DNA from: Euonymus europaeus
Lineage: Eukaryota; Streptophyta; Magnoliopsida; Celastrales; Celastraceae
Length of the DNA: 64,000 bases
NCBI GenBank assembly: GCA_963580455.1
Contig: OY756960.1
Location: 20,705,238-20,769,237 of the forward strand
Reading direction: 5' to 3'
The number at the start of each line of letters is the position of its first letter. Position 1 is the first letter of the stretch. Positions 30,401 to 42,259 of the stretch are shown here, in pieces. The notes under the pieces are model-generated. The model saw nothing but the letters and a program-made list of their open reading frames with translations, was not told the DNA's origin and did no database searches. The translations under genes and the position numbers were made by a program.

Positions 30401-32879
30401 ATTGAGCACCTATACACTAGTGCAGGTGCTTGATGCCATCCGACTAACATGTCATTCCAAAACTACACAAGTAGACAATAATTCTGATGCTTTCAAGACG
30501 ATTCTACTTTGCCATGAAGTAAGGATACCATTGAGAAAGGTCGGAGGATCCCCCTTATGGTGTGGATCCCAAATCCCACTCTCACATTGTATCATAACTT
30601 CACAGCACTGTAGCAGCGCCCCCAGATACTAATGTTCTTGCAATGTGAAGTAAGGAGATGCTGTCCACAATGCAATGACACTTCACAGAGTTATCCACTG
30701 CATGAAAATATAGATTTTTTCCCGATACACATCTATTCATTTGACATTATTTGCAACAGAACATGCTTGAAGGAAGGGGCCTTGTTTTTCTACTTTTATA
30801 TAATTGCAGATTGCTCGCCATTGCAAGAATAAATCAGATGCAGAATCAGAATGTCCACTAGCCAAATAAACAAAATCTAGAGTTCATCTGCAACAAATAG
30901 TCTACATGTTCTGCATGGGACGCAACCTAAACCCTGGCCAGTACAATGTTTCAAGCATGTACTTATTATTGCCTTCTCCAGATGGGCCTGCAAGAAGCTA
31001 CAATATAACAATAGTAGATACAGGGATAGAGGAAAGTGATCTTGCAAATCAACGACAATGAGGCCCCCCCACTAGACTGACTTGCAATAGACCACAAGTA
31101 GAAAGCAACCAAATGTATCAATAGCATGCAGAGAAGTCAAGTACTAATGCAGAGCATCCACGCCATCTCATAGGCAATTGTTGTCATTTTTTTTGTTAGC
31201 CCCCCCACCAGACACTAGAGGAAATGCCAAGGAAGGTTTCCTCCAAGGAAGGGAGGAAAAAAAAGTCTCCATCAGCCGTACACACAGAAACATATATACC
31301 ATACAAAAAGATACATTCATAAAGTTACAAAATAAATACATGTCTATGCAGGTGTGTATCTTCACATGAAATAATGTAAATGTGCAATCATACAGCTAAT
31401 GGTTTTTTCCCAGCCCCTCCATTTCCAAAAGTTAAAGATCTATATGATAAATTCTTCTCTTTATGGTTCCTTCCACTGGGAATCAGTCAGAAAACGATTT
31501 GAAAGTTCCAATGGAAGAGTGATTGAGAGGCAAACTACTGGATAAATAAACTTGATTTTCTTCTTGTTTCAACCTAGACAGGGACTTGAATGTTTTGCTA
31601 TACATCGAGAACAACATACCAATGAGACCATAAAACTCCAAACCAGATAAGAAGAAAAATAATTTTCTGTAGTTTTAGGAGCTCAAAAGTAACTGCTTAA
31701 CCAAGTATAATAACGTCATGAAGTAGCATTCGCAGGTAGGCATGCCTGTCAATGTCAAAATATAAGTTTATAAGATTATGAATTTATGAATGCATGTGTG
31801 CTTCTGAAATTTCAATTAAGAGACAACTTATCCAACATGAAGAAATTCACAAGGGTAAAAGTACTGAGACTCATATAGTCTAGTAAGAAGGTTGTCATAG
31901 GAAAAACTTAATGAAACAGCAACACTTGAAGCTTTTTAGTTCAGATCCCTGAGCAGAGTTAACCTATACAACACTAAAAACCAATATTAGCTTGCCTAAA
32001 ACAGCCACTAGACTCTTGCCAATGCAGAGTAGCCATTTCCGTGGCGCTTTCCTCTAAACTAAATCTAATAGTTCTAACGAAAAAATCCTACTTTTCTACC
32101 AGATACACACACTTAAAGTAGTATAACCAATATGAAAGCAAAAGCAGTCAAAAAGGCAAATTAGGATGGCTCAGCATACATAGAAGTCATCGGAAATTTA
32201 GCAAAAGAAATTAAATAATAAAGGATATATTTAAACACCGCCGGTAAAATAATGCTCAAGTAAGTAAGAAAACTAACCAGCATTATCAATTTATCCTTGT
32301 TAACCATTGAAGCAGCGTTGATTTCATGCAGCACCACAGCCGCGGCGTCCGGTAACTGTGGCAACGGCAGCAGGTCAAACATGCCGCGGCGTGCCAAGGC
32401 CATTCTTTCATCAACTACAAATCCGTCTCCATATTGGGATGTGAAAGGAAGCGTCTTGTGGACCCGCATTGCCGGTCTTTCCCCGAACAACGGCCTTCCC
32501 TCTGCCTCTGCCCTTCTCCACGGTATCTCTCTCTCCATCTTCAGTTCCCTCCTCACCTCTGCTTCAAGGATATAACGCCGCTGTTCTGCCGCAATTATCT
32601 CTTGCCGGATCTGCTGTTTCTCGATCTCCCGCTGCATCGCTTCGTGGACATTGGTAGGCCTCAAAATTGGGTCAGGTCTGCTCGGATAACCGGCTGCACC
32701 AGGAAATTAGGTCGAATTCATCAAAAAAAATTCCGACCAAAAACTTTTAAAAAAAAATCCTAGAAAAACAAAATTCAGTCTAGACCTCGGAGTGCCCGGT
32801 CAGGCAAGTGACCGGAGACCGAAGAAGGGTAGTAATAGGTCTGCGGACGATTATCCACTGCACGATACTTGAACTCCAT
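27454..32879 (-). CDS. Protein with two U1/matrin-type C2H2 zinc fingers
   Basis: Three coding exons on the minus strand, 32879..32786, 32693..32278 and 28185..27454, join in frame to 413 residues. Exon 1 starts MEFKYRAVDNRPQTYYYPSS. Exon 2 has a charged helical stretch (NVHEAMQREIEKQQIRQEII, AAEQRRYILEAEVRRELKME) and ends KDKLIML. Exon 3 has DLPFAGLGKKPKEE, then two U1-type fingers, each C-x2-C-x12-H-x5-H: CALCQVSATSDKGLNDHLQG, from about residue 208, and CDICQIGAHSGKVMGDHKIG further on, each followed by KKH. Fingers of this spacing usually bind double-stranded or structured RNA, so an RNA-related nuclear role is likely but not shown. A Lys-rich linker (KTEKKRRNKVAANRQ) could be a nuclear signal. 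The join across the 4.1 kb intron gives KLIML-DKPDQNLAGTKRK, which fits the plant family as I recall it. The exact gene name is not known to me. Confidence 0.87.
28186..32277 (-). other. 4.1 kb intron of the zinc-finger gene
   Basis: The donor CTG|GTTAGT at 32277 and acceptor TTGTAG at 28186 bound one intron, because exons 2 and 3 meet in phase with nothing missing from the family pattern. It is much longer than other introns here. Reading both strands, I found no coding remnant, target-duplicated element or RNA gene inside it; short ORFs such as 29206-29403 and 30402-30632 have no recognisable product. Confidence 0.6.
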
Positions 32880-34308
32880 GGATTGGCAGATCGGATTGGA
32901 AGAAAGAAACAGTCGCAATACTTAAACTGAACAAAGAGTCCGATCAGGGAAGGTTTTTGAATGTTTTCAGGTTTTCCCTATTTGGCGGCGCATAATGTTG
33001 CCGTAAGTACAAAGGGTAAGAAAGGATATGTGACCAGCTTTGTTTCATACTATAACTTAGTTTATATTCTATCTCCATAATCTCATATATTCTTTTACGT
33101 TTTATGAAAATTTATATTCTATCAACATACTCTAATCCAAACGGATTCTATTTATAAAAATTGTGATTGAAAACGTAATTACTTGCAAGTGCACAAATGA
33201 TGTTACATTTACATCAGCATTAATATGGATGACTCATTGCTGATATTATTATAAAGATTATTTATCAGTCTCTACATTAATCTTTATTGTTAATTAGAAC
33301 GTGAAGAAAGTTCTCCGAACTTAAAAATTCTATGAAAATCTCTCTATCATCTATGATTATATTAATATAGTTATACTGATTCTATAAGAAATTTCAATAA
33401 TTTTTTAGCATTTATAGTTAATTTTTGATATTTTCAATTCACTTATATGTAGGAATGTCAATGGAACAAGTTTAAGGCGGAGATCTCTTTCAGTATTCAT
33501 TAGATAAATAAATTTTTATCCATCTTCATTGGACCAAGTCAATAAAATAGCAACTATCAATGATTGACAACTAGCAAATCATATGAATTCTTTAAGTCCC
33601 AAATTTGATTATCACCATAACAATACTATTGTGGTCATGTGATTTTGTATGGTATTATTCTTGTTTAAAAATAATAGCATTATTTTTCGATGTTCATTAT
33701 GCAAATTACAAAGTCCAACGAAAAATAGCCCACACGACATAACCTAAAGTATTTAGAAGATTTAGCTAATCCAAATATAGCCCCTTGCATATCTCAAAAC
33801 AAAACAAAAATAGCCCCTTGCTTACAAAAACAACATAAAAACATGCTTTTGATTGTGAGTATTTTTTACAGCATATAAGTTAGCGGATAAGTTGTATAGT
33901 GTCTAAGTTGTCAAAAAGGTCGCGTGTTGTTTGGTAGAGCGTAAATTTTATTAGCGCATAAACTATCAATTTACAATTAAGGGTATGTAAACTAGTTTAA
34001 TAATTGAATAAAAGCTATCGAATATAAATTTTATTGAACAAAAAATTATATGTGTTGAGTTTTAATATGTATTTTTTTTAAATCCAATATATTAAGATAT
34101 AAAATAATAAATGTGTGAAAAAAATAGAGATAATAAGAAAAATTGAATGTATTGTTTGAATATCTGACTATGTGATTGTTCATATAAGCTCACCCACACG
34201 TCTAACCAATTACTTTTCCACACTTGTGTTGCCTCCTCCTACACCCTAATTCCTATCCAGCCGCGAATTTGTGCCCTCGCCTGGCATAACGACCATCACC
34301 CCGTGCAA
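32880..34308. other. Divergent gap between the zinc-finger and F-box genes
   Basis: About 1.4 kb holding both promoters. The part from about 33050 to 34180 is AT-rich and has no ORF of note. No repeat with clear ends was recognised. Confidence 0.5.
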
Positions 34309-35968
34309 ATGACCGATAATGGGGAAGGAGGAGAGGGAGAGTCCAGACTCAGTTCGGACTGGGCCGAAATGACTCACGAATGCCTGACCAACATCTTCTC
34401 TCGACTCACTCTGGAGGACCGTTGGAGAGGATCTATGCTCGTGTGCAAGTCCTGGATGCGAGCATGCAAGGACCCCTCTCTGCACTTTTCGTTCGATCTC
34501 GAGCCTCAATTCGGATCCGTTTTCGAGTCCGCTCGCTGGTGGTCTCCAGATTTCGAGAGGAAGATCGATTCCATGCTCCGATCGGTCATCAATTGGAGCG
34601 ATGGTTCCATCACTGAAATCCGCACCCGTCACTGCTCGGATCGATCTCTCACTTCCGTTGCTGAAAGGTACGTATACGTATGTATAGCATACATTCACTT
34701 CCGTAGTTTTTATATATTAATGTTAGATATGATGATGAGATCATATATTGTTGATATATTCACGTATTTTCTGGTTGATATCTTGTTTGTAGATTGTTGC
34801 AGGGTGGTTATTGGGTTAAATGATGGAATTGATTTTTTATTTTATTTGAAGGGGGGAGGCAGTACTTCTTGATAAAATTGTGTATGCTGCACTAATTGCT
34901 GCAAAGATAAAGTAATTTCTTTATAGGATTACAAAGATCTTCTAATAGTGCCTTCGATAAAAAAATTTCTTCTTATAACTGGATCAAATTGAGCATAGTG
35001 TTAAATCCTTAGGTGCATTACAGGCATTAGTTTTGTTGGACTCTATTTTTGCTATTCAAAACTTTAGAAGTTTTCGATACGTTACAAATTGGTGTCAATA
35101 AATCTATTGAAGAGTGAGTATTGAAAGACCAGTAGTGCTAGATATCCCTCAGAAAAGCATCCATAACACATGTGACACTCACTATAGCCATAAGATTTGG
35201 CTCCATTTTCAAATTTGAAAAATCAAAATCATGGCTCCCACTCACTAGAGATACTCAGGGATACACACTCTTCGGAATATTTAGCATGTTCGTGAAAAGA
35301 CTGGGTGCCATTGTTGATGATTAAAATGTTTTGCTTCTGAAATCTGTGTGTTTATGACATAAGAAACTAAATCGAGTACTTTTTACATTTCTAGATGCCC
35401 AAAGCTTCAAATTCTTTCAATCAAGAGCTGCCCAAATGTCACTGATGCATCCATAGCTCAGGTTGCTTTCCGGTGCCCCAAGCTTATGGAGCTTAACATC
35501 AGTTACTGCTATGAAATATCCCATGAATCTCTTTCAGTGATTGGAAGGAATTGCCCTAGCCTTGAGGTTTTGAAGCGAAACCTTATGAATTGGTTAGATC
35601 CTTCCCAGCATGTAGGAATTGTCCCAGGTGAGTACCTTAATGCTTGCCCTCAAGATGGGGATACAGAGGCGGCTGCAATTGGGAAGTTCATGCCTAAACT
35701 CAAGCACCTAGAACTTCGGTTCTCCAAGTTATCAGCTAAGGGCCTTGCTCTTATTTGTGAAGGTTGTCCGAATCTTGAGTACTTGGACTTGTCTGGGTGT
35801 GCAAACTTGACGAGCCGGGATATTGTGAATTCTTCATCCAAGTTGAAGAATTTGAATGAGATAAAAAAGCCTAATTTCTATATCCCCAGGTCTGTCTTTC
35901 ACACTGAGAGATATGGCCACTGGAGGTTGTATGATGAGCGTTTCCAAACGGACATCTTCAGAATTTGA
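34309..35968 (+). CDS. SKIP1: F-box/leucine-rich-repeat protein, SKIP1 type
   Basis: Substrate-recognition subunit of an SCF ubiquitin ligase. Exons 34309..34667 and 35395..35968 join in frame to 310 residues. The F-box lies at about 18-60 (WAEMTHECLTNIFSRLTLED, then SMLVCKSWMRACKDPSL), the part that binds the SKP1/ASK adaptor. It is followed by a linker (SARWWSPDFERKIDSMLRSV) and about five cysteine-containing leucine-rich repeats, such as CPKLQILSIKSCPNVTDASI, CPKLMELNISYCYEISHESL and CPNLEYLDLSGCANLTSRDI. A conserved plant insert reads NWLDPSQHVGIVPGEYLNAC. The C-terminus, FHTERYGHWRLYDERFQTDI, is characteristic of the SKIP1 group. The start is the ATG giving MTDNGEGGEGES. The 727 bp intron splits the first repeat. 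The gene looks intact; its target is unknown. Confidence 0.95.
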
Positions 35969-36420
35969 TCAGCTGACTTGTTGTCTGATGATTTCCATTG
36001 TTACTATATATTGTGACCTTGTCTATAATTTCCATAATTTGTTAAAGCAAGTCATAAAAATGAACTCATATAATTGTCTATAATTGGATATTGTGGTCTG
36101 CAGTGAATACATTTCTTGTAATTTCCCCTTGTGTACAAGTATATTAAATGCTACTGGTTGTTCAGTTTTCTGTAACCTTTGGCTGATACTCTTGTTGTTT
36201 TTCGTGTTTGATGCATGGAGGTTTGCTATTATTTGATTATTGTGATGGTTATTTTTTTCTTTCTATGAGTTACTACGTCATATTCCTCTTCATTGTTGTA
36301 AATCATTTTTATTTTTTACAATTCTGATAATTATTGGAAATGTGGTTCTTATTGTTATTCTTTTTTTATTTTTTCTGAAATATCTTCTGCTGCAGTTTTT
36401 ATTCTCTCTGGAATGAATCC
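35969..36420. other. F-box gene 3' region
   Basis: About 450 bases between the F-box stop and the first MITE. It is T-rich and reads as a 3' untranslated region and downstream DNA. No gene is seen. Confidence 0.5.
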
Positions 36421-36423
36421 TTA

Positions 36424-37507
36424 GGGCATCTCCAACAGGATATGCATATGAGGTCGGAAACCCATAACGGACAATATGCATCCAAAATCAGCGTTTTCTC
36501 GAATGTGGAGGAATAAATCAGAGAGGACATGTGGCACAAGACTATTGGACAACCTCAAGGTGCTAATCAAAATCTCAAATTCCCTTGATCTCCTCCCATC
36601 AAAGTTCCACTAAATCAAGTAATCAATTTATCCATTGGGCTATAAAAGGAGAAAGGGACTCAGGTATAAAGAGAAAAGGCTGAAATACATGTTTTTATTG
36701 ACATACATTTTCTCTGAAGCTGACTTGAGCGTCGGAGCGGCAACGGCTGTCGGTCCATTGATCATCCTAATTTTCAGGTAAGTAGAAGCTGAAGCACAGA
36801 AGAGCAGCACCCCAACGACAGTTCAGGCAGGTGGTGATTTTCATTTGCGGCCTTAGAATTGGTTCCCAAATTTGCGACTTCCACGAGGTCTAAGAGAAGA
36901 GTTGCAAATGGACATGCGAAGATCTTCCCGTTGCCCAACGGCTATGCACGGTACCTGGTAACGCTAATCCCCTTTAAATTGTTCTCCCTCTCCCCGCAAA
37001 TTGAGCACGGTTAGATTGAAAATTTTAAATCCTTTTCCATCACTGCAGCACAAAATCTTTCTCTTTAAGGTATGATCCTTCAATTCAAGGCTTAATTCTG
37101 TTTTCTGCCAATTGATGTTGATCTATGCGTTATATATGTCTAGGAATGAAACCTCGATGGTCAGTTCATCTCTTTCCACTAAATTGTTGATCGTCTGTCA
37201 CTCGTGCTGAAAACGGTTGTTCCAACTCATCTTCAGAGTCAGAGTAGAAACTAAGAAATTTCTTCAAAATTTCAAAACTAAAACTTGGGTGATTCATAGA
37301 TTTGATTGAGAATACGATTTTTTTTGTGAGAATTGGTTGATGAAATGAATTATAGACTATAAGCTATTTATAGGGGAAAAAATGTAGGAAAAAAAAATGA
37401 AAACTCAGTTTACATGCCCATTGTTGGAGTTAAAAAATTAAAAGTGGTATGCAAACAACAATTCAAGTATGCAAGTTGTTTTTTGCATACACATTGTTGG
37501 GATGCCC
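36424..37507. mobile_element. Non-autonomous PIF/Harbinger-type element, 1.08 kb
   Basis: The left end GGGCATCTCCAACAGGATAT and the right end, reading GGGCATCCCAACAATGTGTA on the other strand, form terminal inverted repeats that continue to TGCATA. Both ends are flanked by TTA (36421-36423 and 37508-37510), the Harbinger-type 3 bp duplication. I found no transposase or Myb-like ORF inside, so it would need help in trans. It shares the right-hand TTA with the next element. Confidence 0.75.
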
Positions 37508-37510
37508 TTA

Positions 37511-38219
37511 AAGCAACTCCAACAAAGAGTATAGAATTTGGTATTTAAAAAATGTATTTTACATACCCATTTATATATTTTGACAGGAGTCCATTCCAAA
37601 AACGGGGTATAAAATGAGTTTGCATAGCCCCAAAACTAAGTCAGCAGCACCCTTTAAAGCTAATTCCTAATCTAAGCCCGAAACTTATCAAATCCCTTAA
37701 AATCCATTTCCTAAAACTTAGTCTAACATTAATCTAAGCTCAACCCACAGTTTACTAAATACGGCTATGCCTTAATTTGATTCAAAGTCACTAATTATAT
37801 CCTAATGAAACTTGAAAGAGAGCTTCAACATGAGAGACAGAAGATGGAGATCCCGTGGATAAGAGAGAGGCCCTTCGCATTGGAGAATCGTGAATTTCTT
37901 TTGGGCGTCGAAGAAGCTAACGGTGATGCAGGGAGATAACGAGGGTGGGAAAAAACGGTTCTAGAGCGGACTTGCTGCTTGAGGTTGTTGAAGCCTTCCC
38001 TCTCACGAGATATTGTTTATAGCCTTTGGAGCTCCCTCCCTTTTTTGCATCCCCTCTCTCTTTCCTCTATGGGTTAGTGTATTTGGGAAGTCAAATTGAG
38101 AATGTCTATTTACGAACTGTGTTGCATTCTCTGTTGGCTTCAATTTTTTGTAATTTTTGGATGTAGATCAACGGTTATTGATATACATCCTCATTTCCGA
38201 CCCGTTGTTGAAGTTGCTC
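37511..38219. mobile_element. Second Harbinger-type MITE, abutting the first
   Basis: The ends AAGCAACTCCAACAAAGAG and, on the other strand, GAGCAACTTCAACAACGGG are imperfect inverted repeats. TTA flanks both sides (37508-37510 and 38220-38222); the left TTA is also the right flank of the preceding element. The 709 bp interior has no ORF matching a transposase. Confidence 0.65.
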
Positions 38220-38222
38220 TTA

Positions 38223-39205
38223 GATTGCCAGCTATATTTCTATTGACAAATGTGGGATGGTCTGCATGCCTGTTTACTTCTATTTAACTATCATAGGATT
38301 TAGAACGTTTCTCGTAATTGATTAGAGTTAGTGTTACATAATCTCTACTTCAGAGAAATTGGAAAAGATTTTTTCCTCTTCTGTTTACCATTTCCATTTC
38401 CATTTTTTCCCCTTTTGTTTACCAATCCACTGATGTTCTTGAAAGAACTGCTACCATATGTAGCCTGCAGACTGGCATTTGTTGGAAGTTTTTTTCCGTG
38501 GGTACTCTGTGTTTCGATTAAGAGTTACCAAAAGAAAACTATTGACGATTGAACATTATGTTTTTTCATGGTTAGTGGTCATGGCTTGATACTACTAATT
38601 AGTTTATCTGATTGATGAATTAACTGACATTCGTTTAGGGTGGTTATTGAACAACTATCACAAAACATACTACTTTACAAATTAACAAATATAAAAGTAG
38701 TAGGGGTTGAACCGCAGTTTGAGGACTGAACTTGAATTTGACCTCGATTTAAGGGTTTAAACTTTGATTTTATCGTGGTTTTATGGCGTGAGCGAATTTT
38801 TTTTTACAATAAATATTGACATACTTGTCGGTTCATGATTCATCGTGGTCAAATTGACGGTATGATCGATTATTAAAAACTAGAATAATGCTTTGAGGAA
38901 TCCAAAATATGGCACCCATTTAATCATCAATGAACGAATGTGAAACATTGACATGTTTGTTCATAGTCATTCACTATTTCACAACGTAAATTTGGGGTAA
39001 AATGATGATCATATTCGGAGCATTGCTCTAAAAAGTAAAAACTATGTGATAACAAATCGGCCGGCTAAGCAGGTATATCAAATCTAATCAACAATCAATG
39101 AATCCATTAAAATAACCAATTTGAAACAATTTTACTACAAAATGATTATTTGAAACCTTGAAATAAATACAAAAACAAAAAACGATAGCAATGAAAAACA
39201 AATGA
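38223..39205. other. Gap downstream of the first BAHD gene
   Basis: About 1 kb of AT-rich DNA containing, at its right edge, the 3' untranslated region of the minus-strand BAHD gene. No gene or repeat with defined ends was found. Confidence 0.5.
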
Positions 39206-40912
39206 TTAATATTGAACTTCCACAAACTGAACAGCCTCCATAGCCATAGGATTGAAGTCATAAAAGTGGTCCTCGAAAGCTTTATTGACTTCACTCTCCA
39301 ACCCAATTACCAACGACAAGCTCCCATCATTTCTGGGACTAGGCAATACAAAAGCTGCACCCTCAAAGTAAATACTTGCTGGGCCCATAAAAATGGGCCG
39401 CCCCCACCCAAAATCAGCATCATATATAGGCAGCCTGGCCCAACTCACAACATGCAGATTTGGGTACTTGAAGTTGGAAGCTTGTGTTGCTCGCACAAAG
39501 TTTAGATCTTCTTCCATCTCTAAGTAATCAACCACTGACCTCAAGTACTCGTCATCCATTCTTTTTATTGTTTTATGGATCCTCTCCACTGTTTGGATCA
39601 ACGGTCCAGACTCAACTTCTTTGGCTAAGACTGATAATCTGGCCTTACAAATCGCATTACCAAAGTACCCAAGTGGCAGTGGTGGATTCAATCTAGACCG
39701 TCCATCTACTGGGATGATTACACTTGTTACCTCGTCGCCGGGAAGGCCACGTGCTTTGCACACGCACCGCCATATGTGTGCAGCCAAGACTTCATAGCTA
39801 CTATATTTTGATCTCACACTGGCTTTTAGGGTCTTGAGCTGATCGGGCGTGATTTTCAGGATGGCTATGGATGTCGAGAAGGGAGCTGACTGTAATTCTT
39901 TTGTTTGTTTGGGGGTATACATGGAAGGTGACTGTTCAAATTCATTGTGGCGAAACGTAGGCATAGGTGGGACTCTAGCACGGAGCAGATCGCGATCGAA
40001 TACTGGTGGTACGGTCACAGGGAGTCCACGTGTCACGTCAGACCATGTGTTGATGAAATGCAGAGCTGCAGTGCCGTCTACCAGAGTCCGGTGAAATCCA
40101 ACTCCAAGACATACACCTCCACATTTGAAGAATGTCACCTAGCTTGTATCAATTTTTTTTTGAGAAAACCTAGCTTGTATCAATGACACAAGAAAAACAA
40201 ATTCACACTGTTTGATTTATCTACGAGAATGGATAAATTTAATACGGATATAATATAGTTGAAATTCTAAGATTGGGATTTCTGACAAGTCACAACAGAC
40301 CATCAACAAGAATGATAAAGATTTCAGCTAACTTTGCCTCAAAATTATGTGTCATTCATTGGGTGTTATTTTCAATGGATTAATTGTTATGATATCATTA
40401 CACCAAATGAATGAGTGTCACACACTAATATGATGTTTTTGAAATGAAAATCACTGAGATTCTTGGAATATTAATGTAATATTAGATGTAAATGGTACCT
40501 GCAACAGAAGGAGAGGATATGAAGACATGTCCATGGAATAATCAACGGAAGGGACAAGAAGCTTGAGTTGTGAAGTAGGAGCATTGAAGTTCAGGAAATC
40601 ATCAATGTCGCAACTTGTTTGGGCTTCAAGAAACAACACTCCCTCACCATTGCATTGCACTTCAATCCTCCCATTTTGGTCCAAACCAAGTCTTCCTGCA
40701 ACCGGATAGAAGGGCACCAGGACCTTACCTAGAGACTCCTTAAGCACACCAGTGTCGAAGAAATTAGGATCACCATTACTGGGTCTGTAGAAGTATACAG
40801 TGGAGAGATGCTTCCTTGAAGCCACCACATCTAAGTTTGAGCACCACAAGGTCTTCCTTGGTGTGTCTTGGGCAGGTCGCACAGTCGTTGACTCCTTTAT
40901 GTGAATCTTCAT
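39206..40912 (-). CDS. BAHD acyltransferase, HCT-like, with altered HXXXD motif
   Basis: Exons 40912..40499 and 40138..39206 join in frame to 448 residues. The protein aligns end to end with shikimate/quinate hydroxycinnamoyltransferases as I recall them: KESTTVRPAQDTP at the start, LWCSNLDVV, VLVPFYPVAGRLG, VTFFKCGGV at the second exon, YSSYEVLAAHIWRCVCKARG, GYFGN, and the structural DFGWG motif at about 380-384. BAHD enzymes move an acyl group from acyl-CoA to an alcohol or amine in the cytosol. The catalytic site is odd. The motif reads H154-R155-T-L-V-D159, so the position four before the Asp, where the general-base His belongs, is Arg (codon CGG). The neighbour copy has HHTLVD there. The reading frame is otherwise clean. 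The start at 40912 gives the family's usual MKIHIKES; an upstream in-frame ATG at 40936 would add MNVNGRSA. Substrate is unknown. Confidence 0.92.
40137..40184. repeat. Duplicated 3' splice-site sequence
   Basis: The 17-mer ACCTAGCTTGTATCAAT occurs at 40137-40153 and again at 40168-40184, 31 bases apart, with a T-run between. On the minus strand each copy ends in CTAG, and the lower-coordinate copy is the acceptor of the BAHD gene intron. The upstream copy offers a second AG whose use would add 31 bases and break the frame. Confidence 0.8.
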
Positions 40913-41075
40913 TGCTGATCTGCCATTCACGTTCATTCAATGAACAAATATATATAAACAAATTAAACAGTTTGTTCATAATTAGTAATTACTGACAAAC
41001 AAAAAGAAACAAAAATAGGATTGAAAAGAAAACAAAAAATGGAAGAACCTTTGTTAGATGCTTGGAGCAGCTTAA

Positions 41076-41107
41076 TCTCTCTCTCTATCTCTCTCTCTCT
41101 CTCTCTA
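41076..41107 (-). repeat. GA/CT microsatellite in the leader of the first BAHD gene
   Basis: A nearly pure CT tract on the plus strand (GA on the coding strand), between the likely TATA box and the start codon, so it probably lies in the 5' untranslated region. Confidence 0.7.
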
Positions 41108-41146
41108 TGTAGTTCTTGTGTGAGGGAATGGTAAGAAAACTGGCTT

Positions 41147-41155
41147 CTTATATAG
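41147..41155 (-). promoter_or_regulatory. Probable TATA box of the first BAHD gene
   Basis: On the minus strand the sequence reads CTATATAAG, a good plant TATA box, about 235 bases before the start codon at 40912. Transcription would begin near 41115-41120 and include the CT/GA tract. Confidence 0.5.
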
Positions 41156-42259
41156 AGGTCGATTTTTTTTTTCCAAAAATTATTTATATGTAATTTAATT
41201 TGTTACGTATTTTCAGGTGGACCGAGGCTCCCAACTATACTAGAATGAGTTTTGGAGACTCTTGAGTTGATTCTCGGAGCGATTTTCTGATGCACCAAGC
41301 CAATACATAAAGTGTTATTCAACTCGAAGTTTTCACTATTCTAGTAATCAAAAGTTGCGAGTTCTAAGGTGTGTTTGATAAGAGGATAATAAATATAGAT
41401 ATATATTATTAGGGTAATTATTAATCATCTTTCCCGGTCAAAATACATTAACAAATATTTCAAAAACGAACGAAAAATGCATGTAAACGAAATTGCCGTT
41501 TGAATTTCTTTAACATATCGAGAACATAAATGTTTACCCAAACGGAACCGACAGATGTGATCATTTATGGTACATGTCTATGCAGTATCTAATGTAAAAT
41601 TTAGAACGCTGACAACCAAAGCCTGAACTCTTGTCGTATCGTACAAAATTTCTTAAATTTGTGGATGATCGGAGTTTTTGTAATTAATGTTGGGGCATGA
41701 GAAAACGACGTTTGACGTGGAGGCGTCTTGTTGAATGAATTGAACCAGAATTGCACGATCCTAACCCAACCACGTCTCCACAAATCTCTTGGAACAGTTA
41801 AATGTCTGTCTCAAATAATCAATTTATTCGATTCTATTTCAAACATATATATATATATATATATAATAGTAGTACTATATATTAAATATTAATTAATATA
41901 AATAATGTGCTATAAAACAAGTTAAGAATATTTATAAAATCAAAATAAAAGAAATTAATGTTTAAGAATAATATTTGGAGAAAAAATTTGCAAGCGAGAA
42001 ATTAGAAAAGTGAGACGATATTTTTCTTCACTTGATATATATTTTTATTTCACTGAACATCTCTTTTTATATGATTAATATGTAATAACCAAATTAATGG
42101 TTTAACGACTTTTTAAATATTATTCTTCAAATATTAATGACATAGGTTCAACCATCTCATAAATAGCGTCAAAATACACTAATAGAGTGCTTTTAATTTG
42201 CCTCCAAATAGACTAATAAAGTGAGCATCCACTAATCAATATGAATCTAATAATACTCC
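41156..42259. other. Upstream region of the first BAHD gene
   Basis: About 1.1 kb of AT-rich DNA with a (TA)n tract at about 41847-41865. It holds the promoter of the BAHD gene. No ORF with a recognised product. Confidence 0.5.

Noticed and set aside
28186..32277. A separate gene hidden in the 4.1 kb zinc-finger intron
   Set aside because: No ORF in it has a recognised domain, and the flanking exons join in phase without loss.
40913..40936. Upstream in-frame ATG for the first BAHD gene (adds MNVNGRSA)
   Set aside because: The family normally begins MKIxVKES, which the ATG at 40912 gives. The upstream start remains possible.
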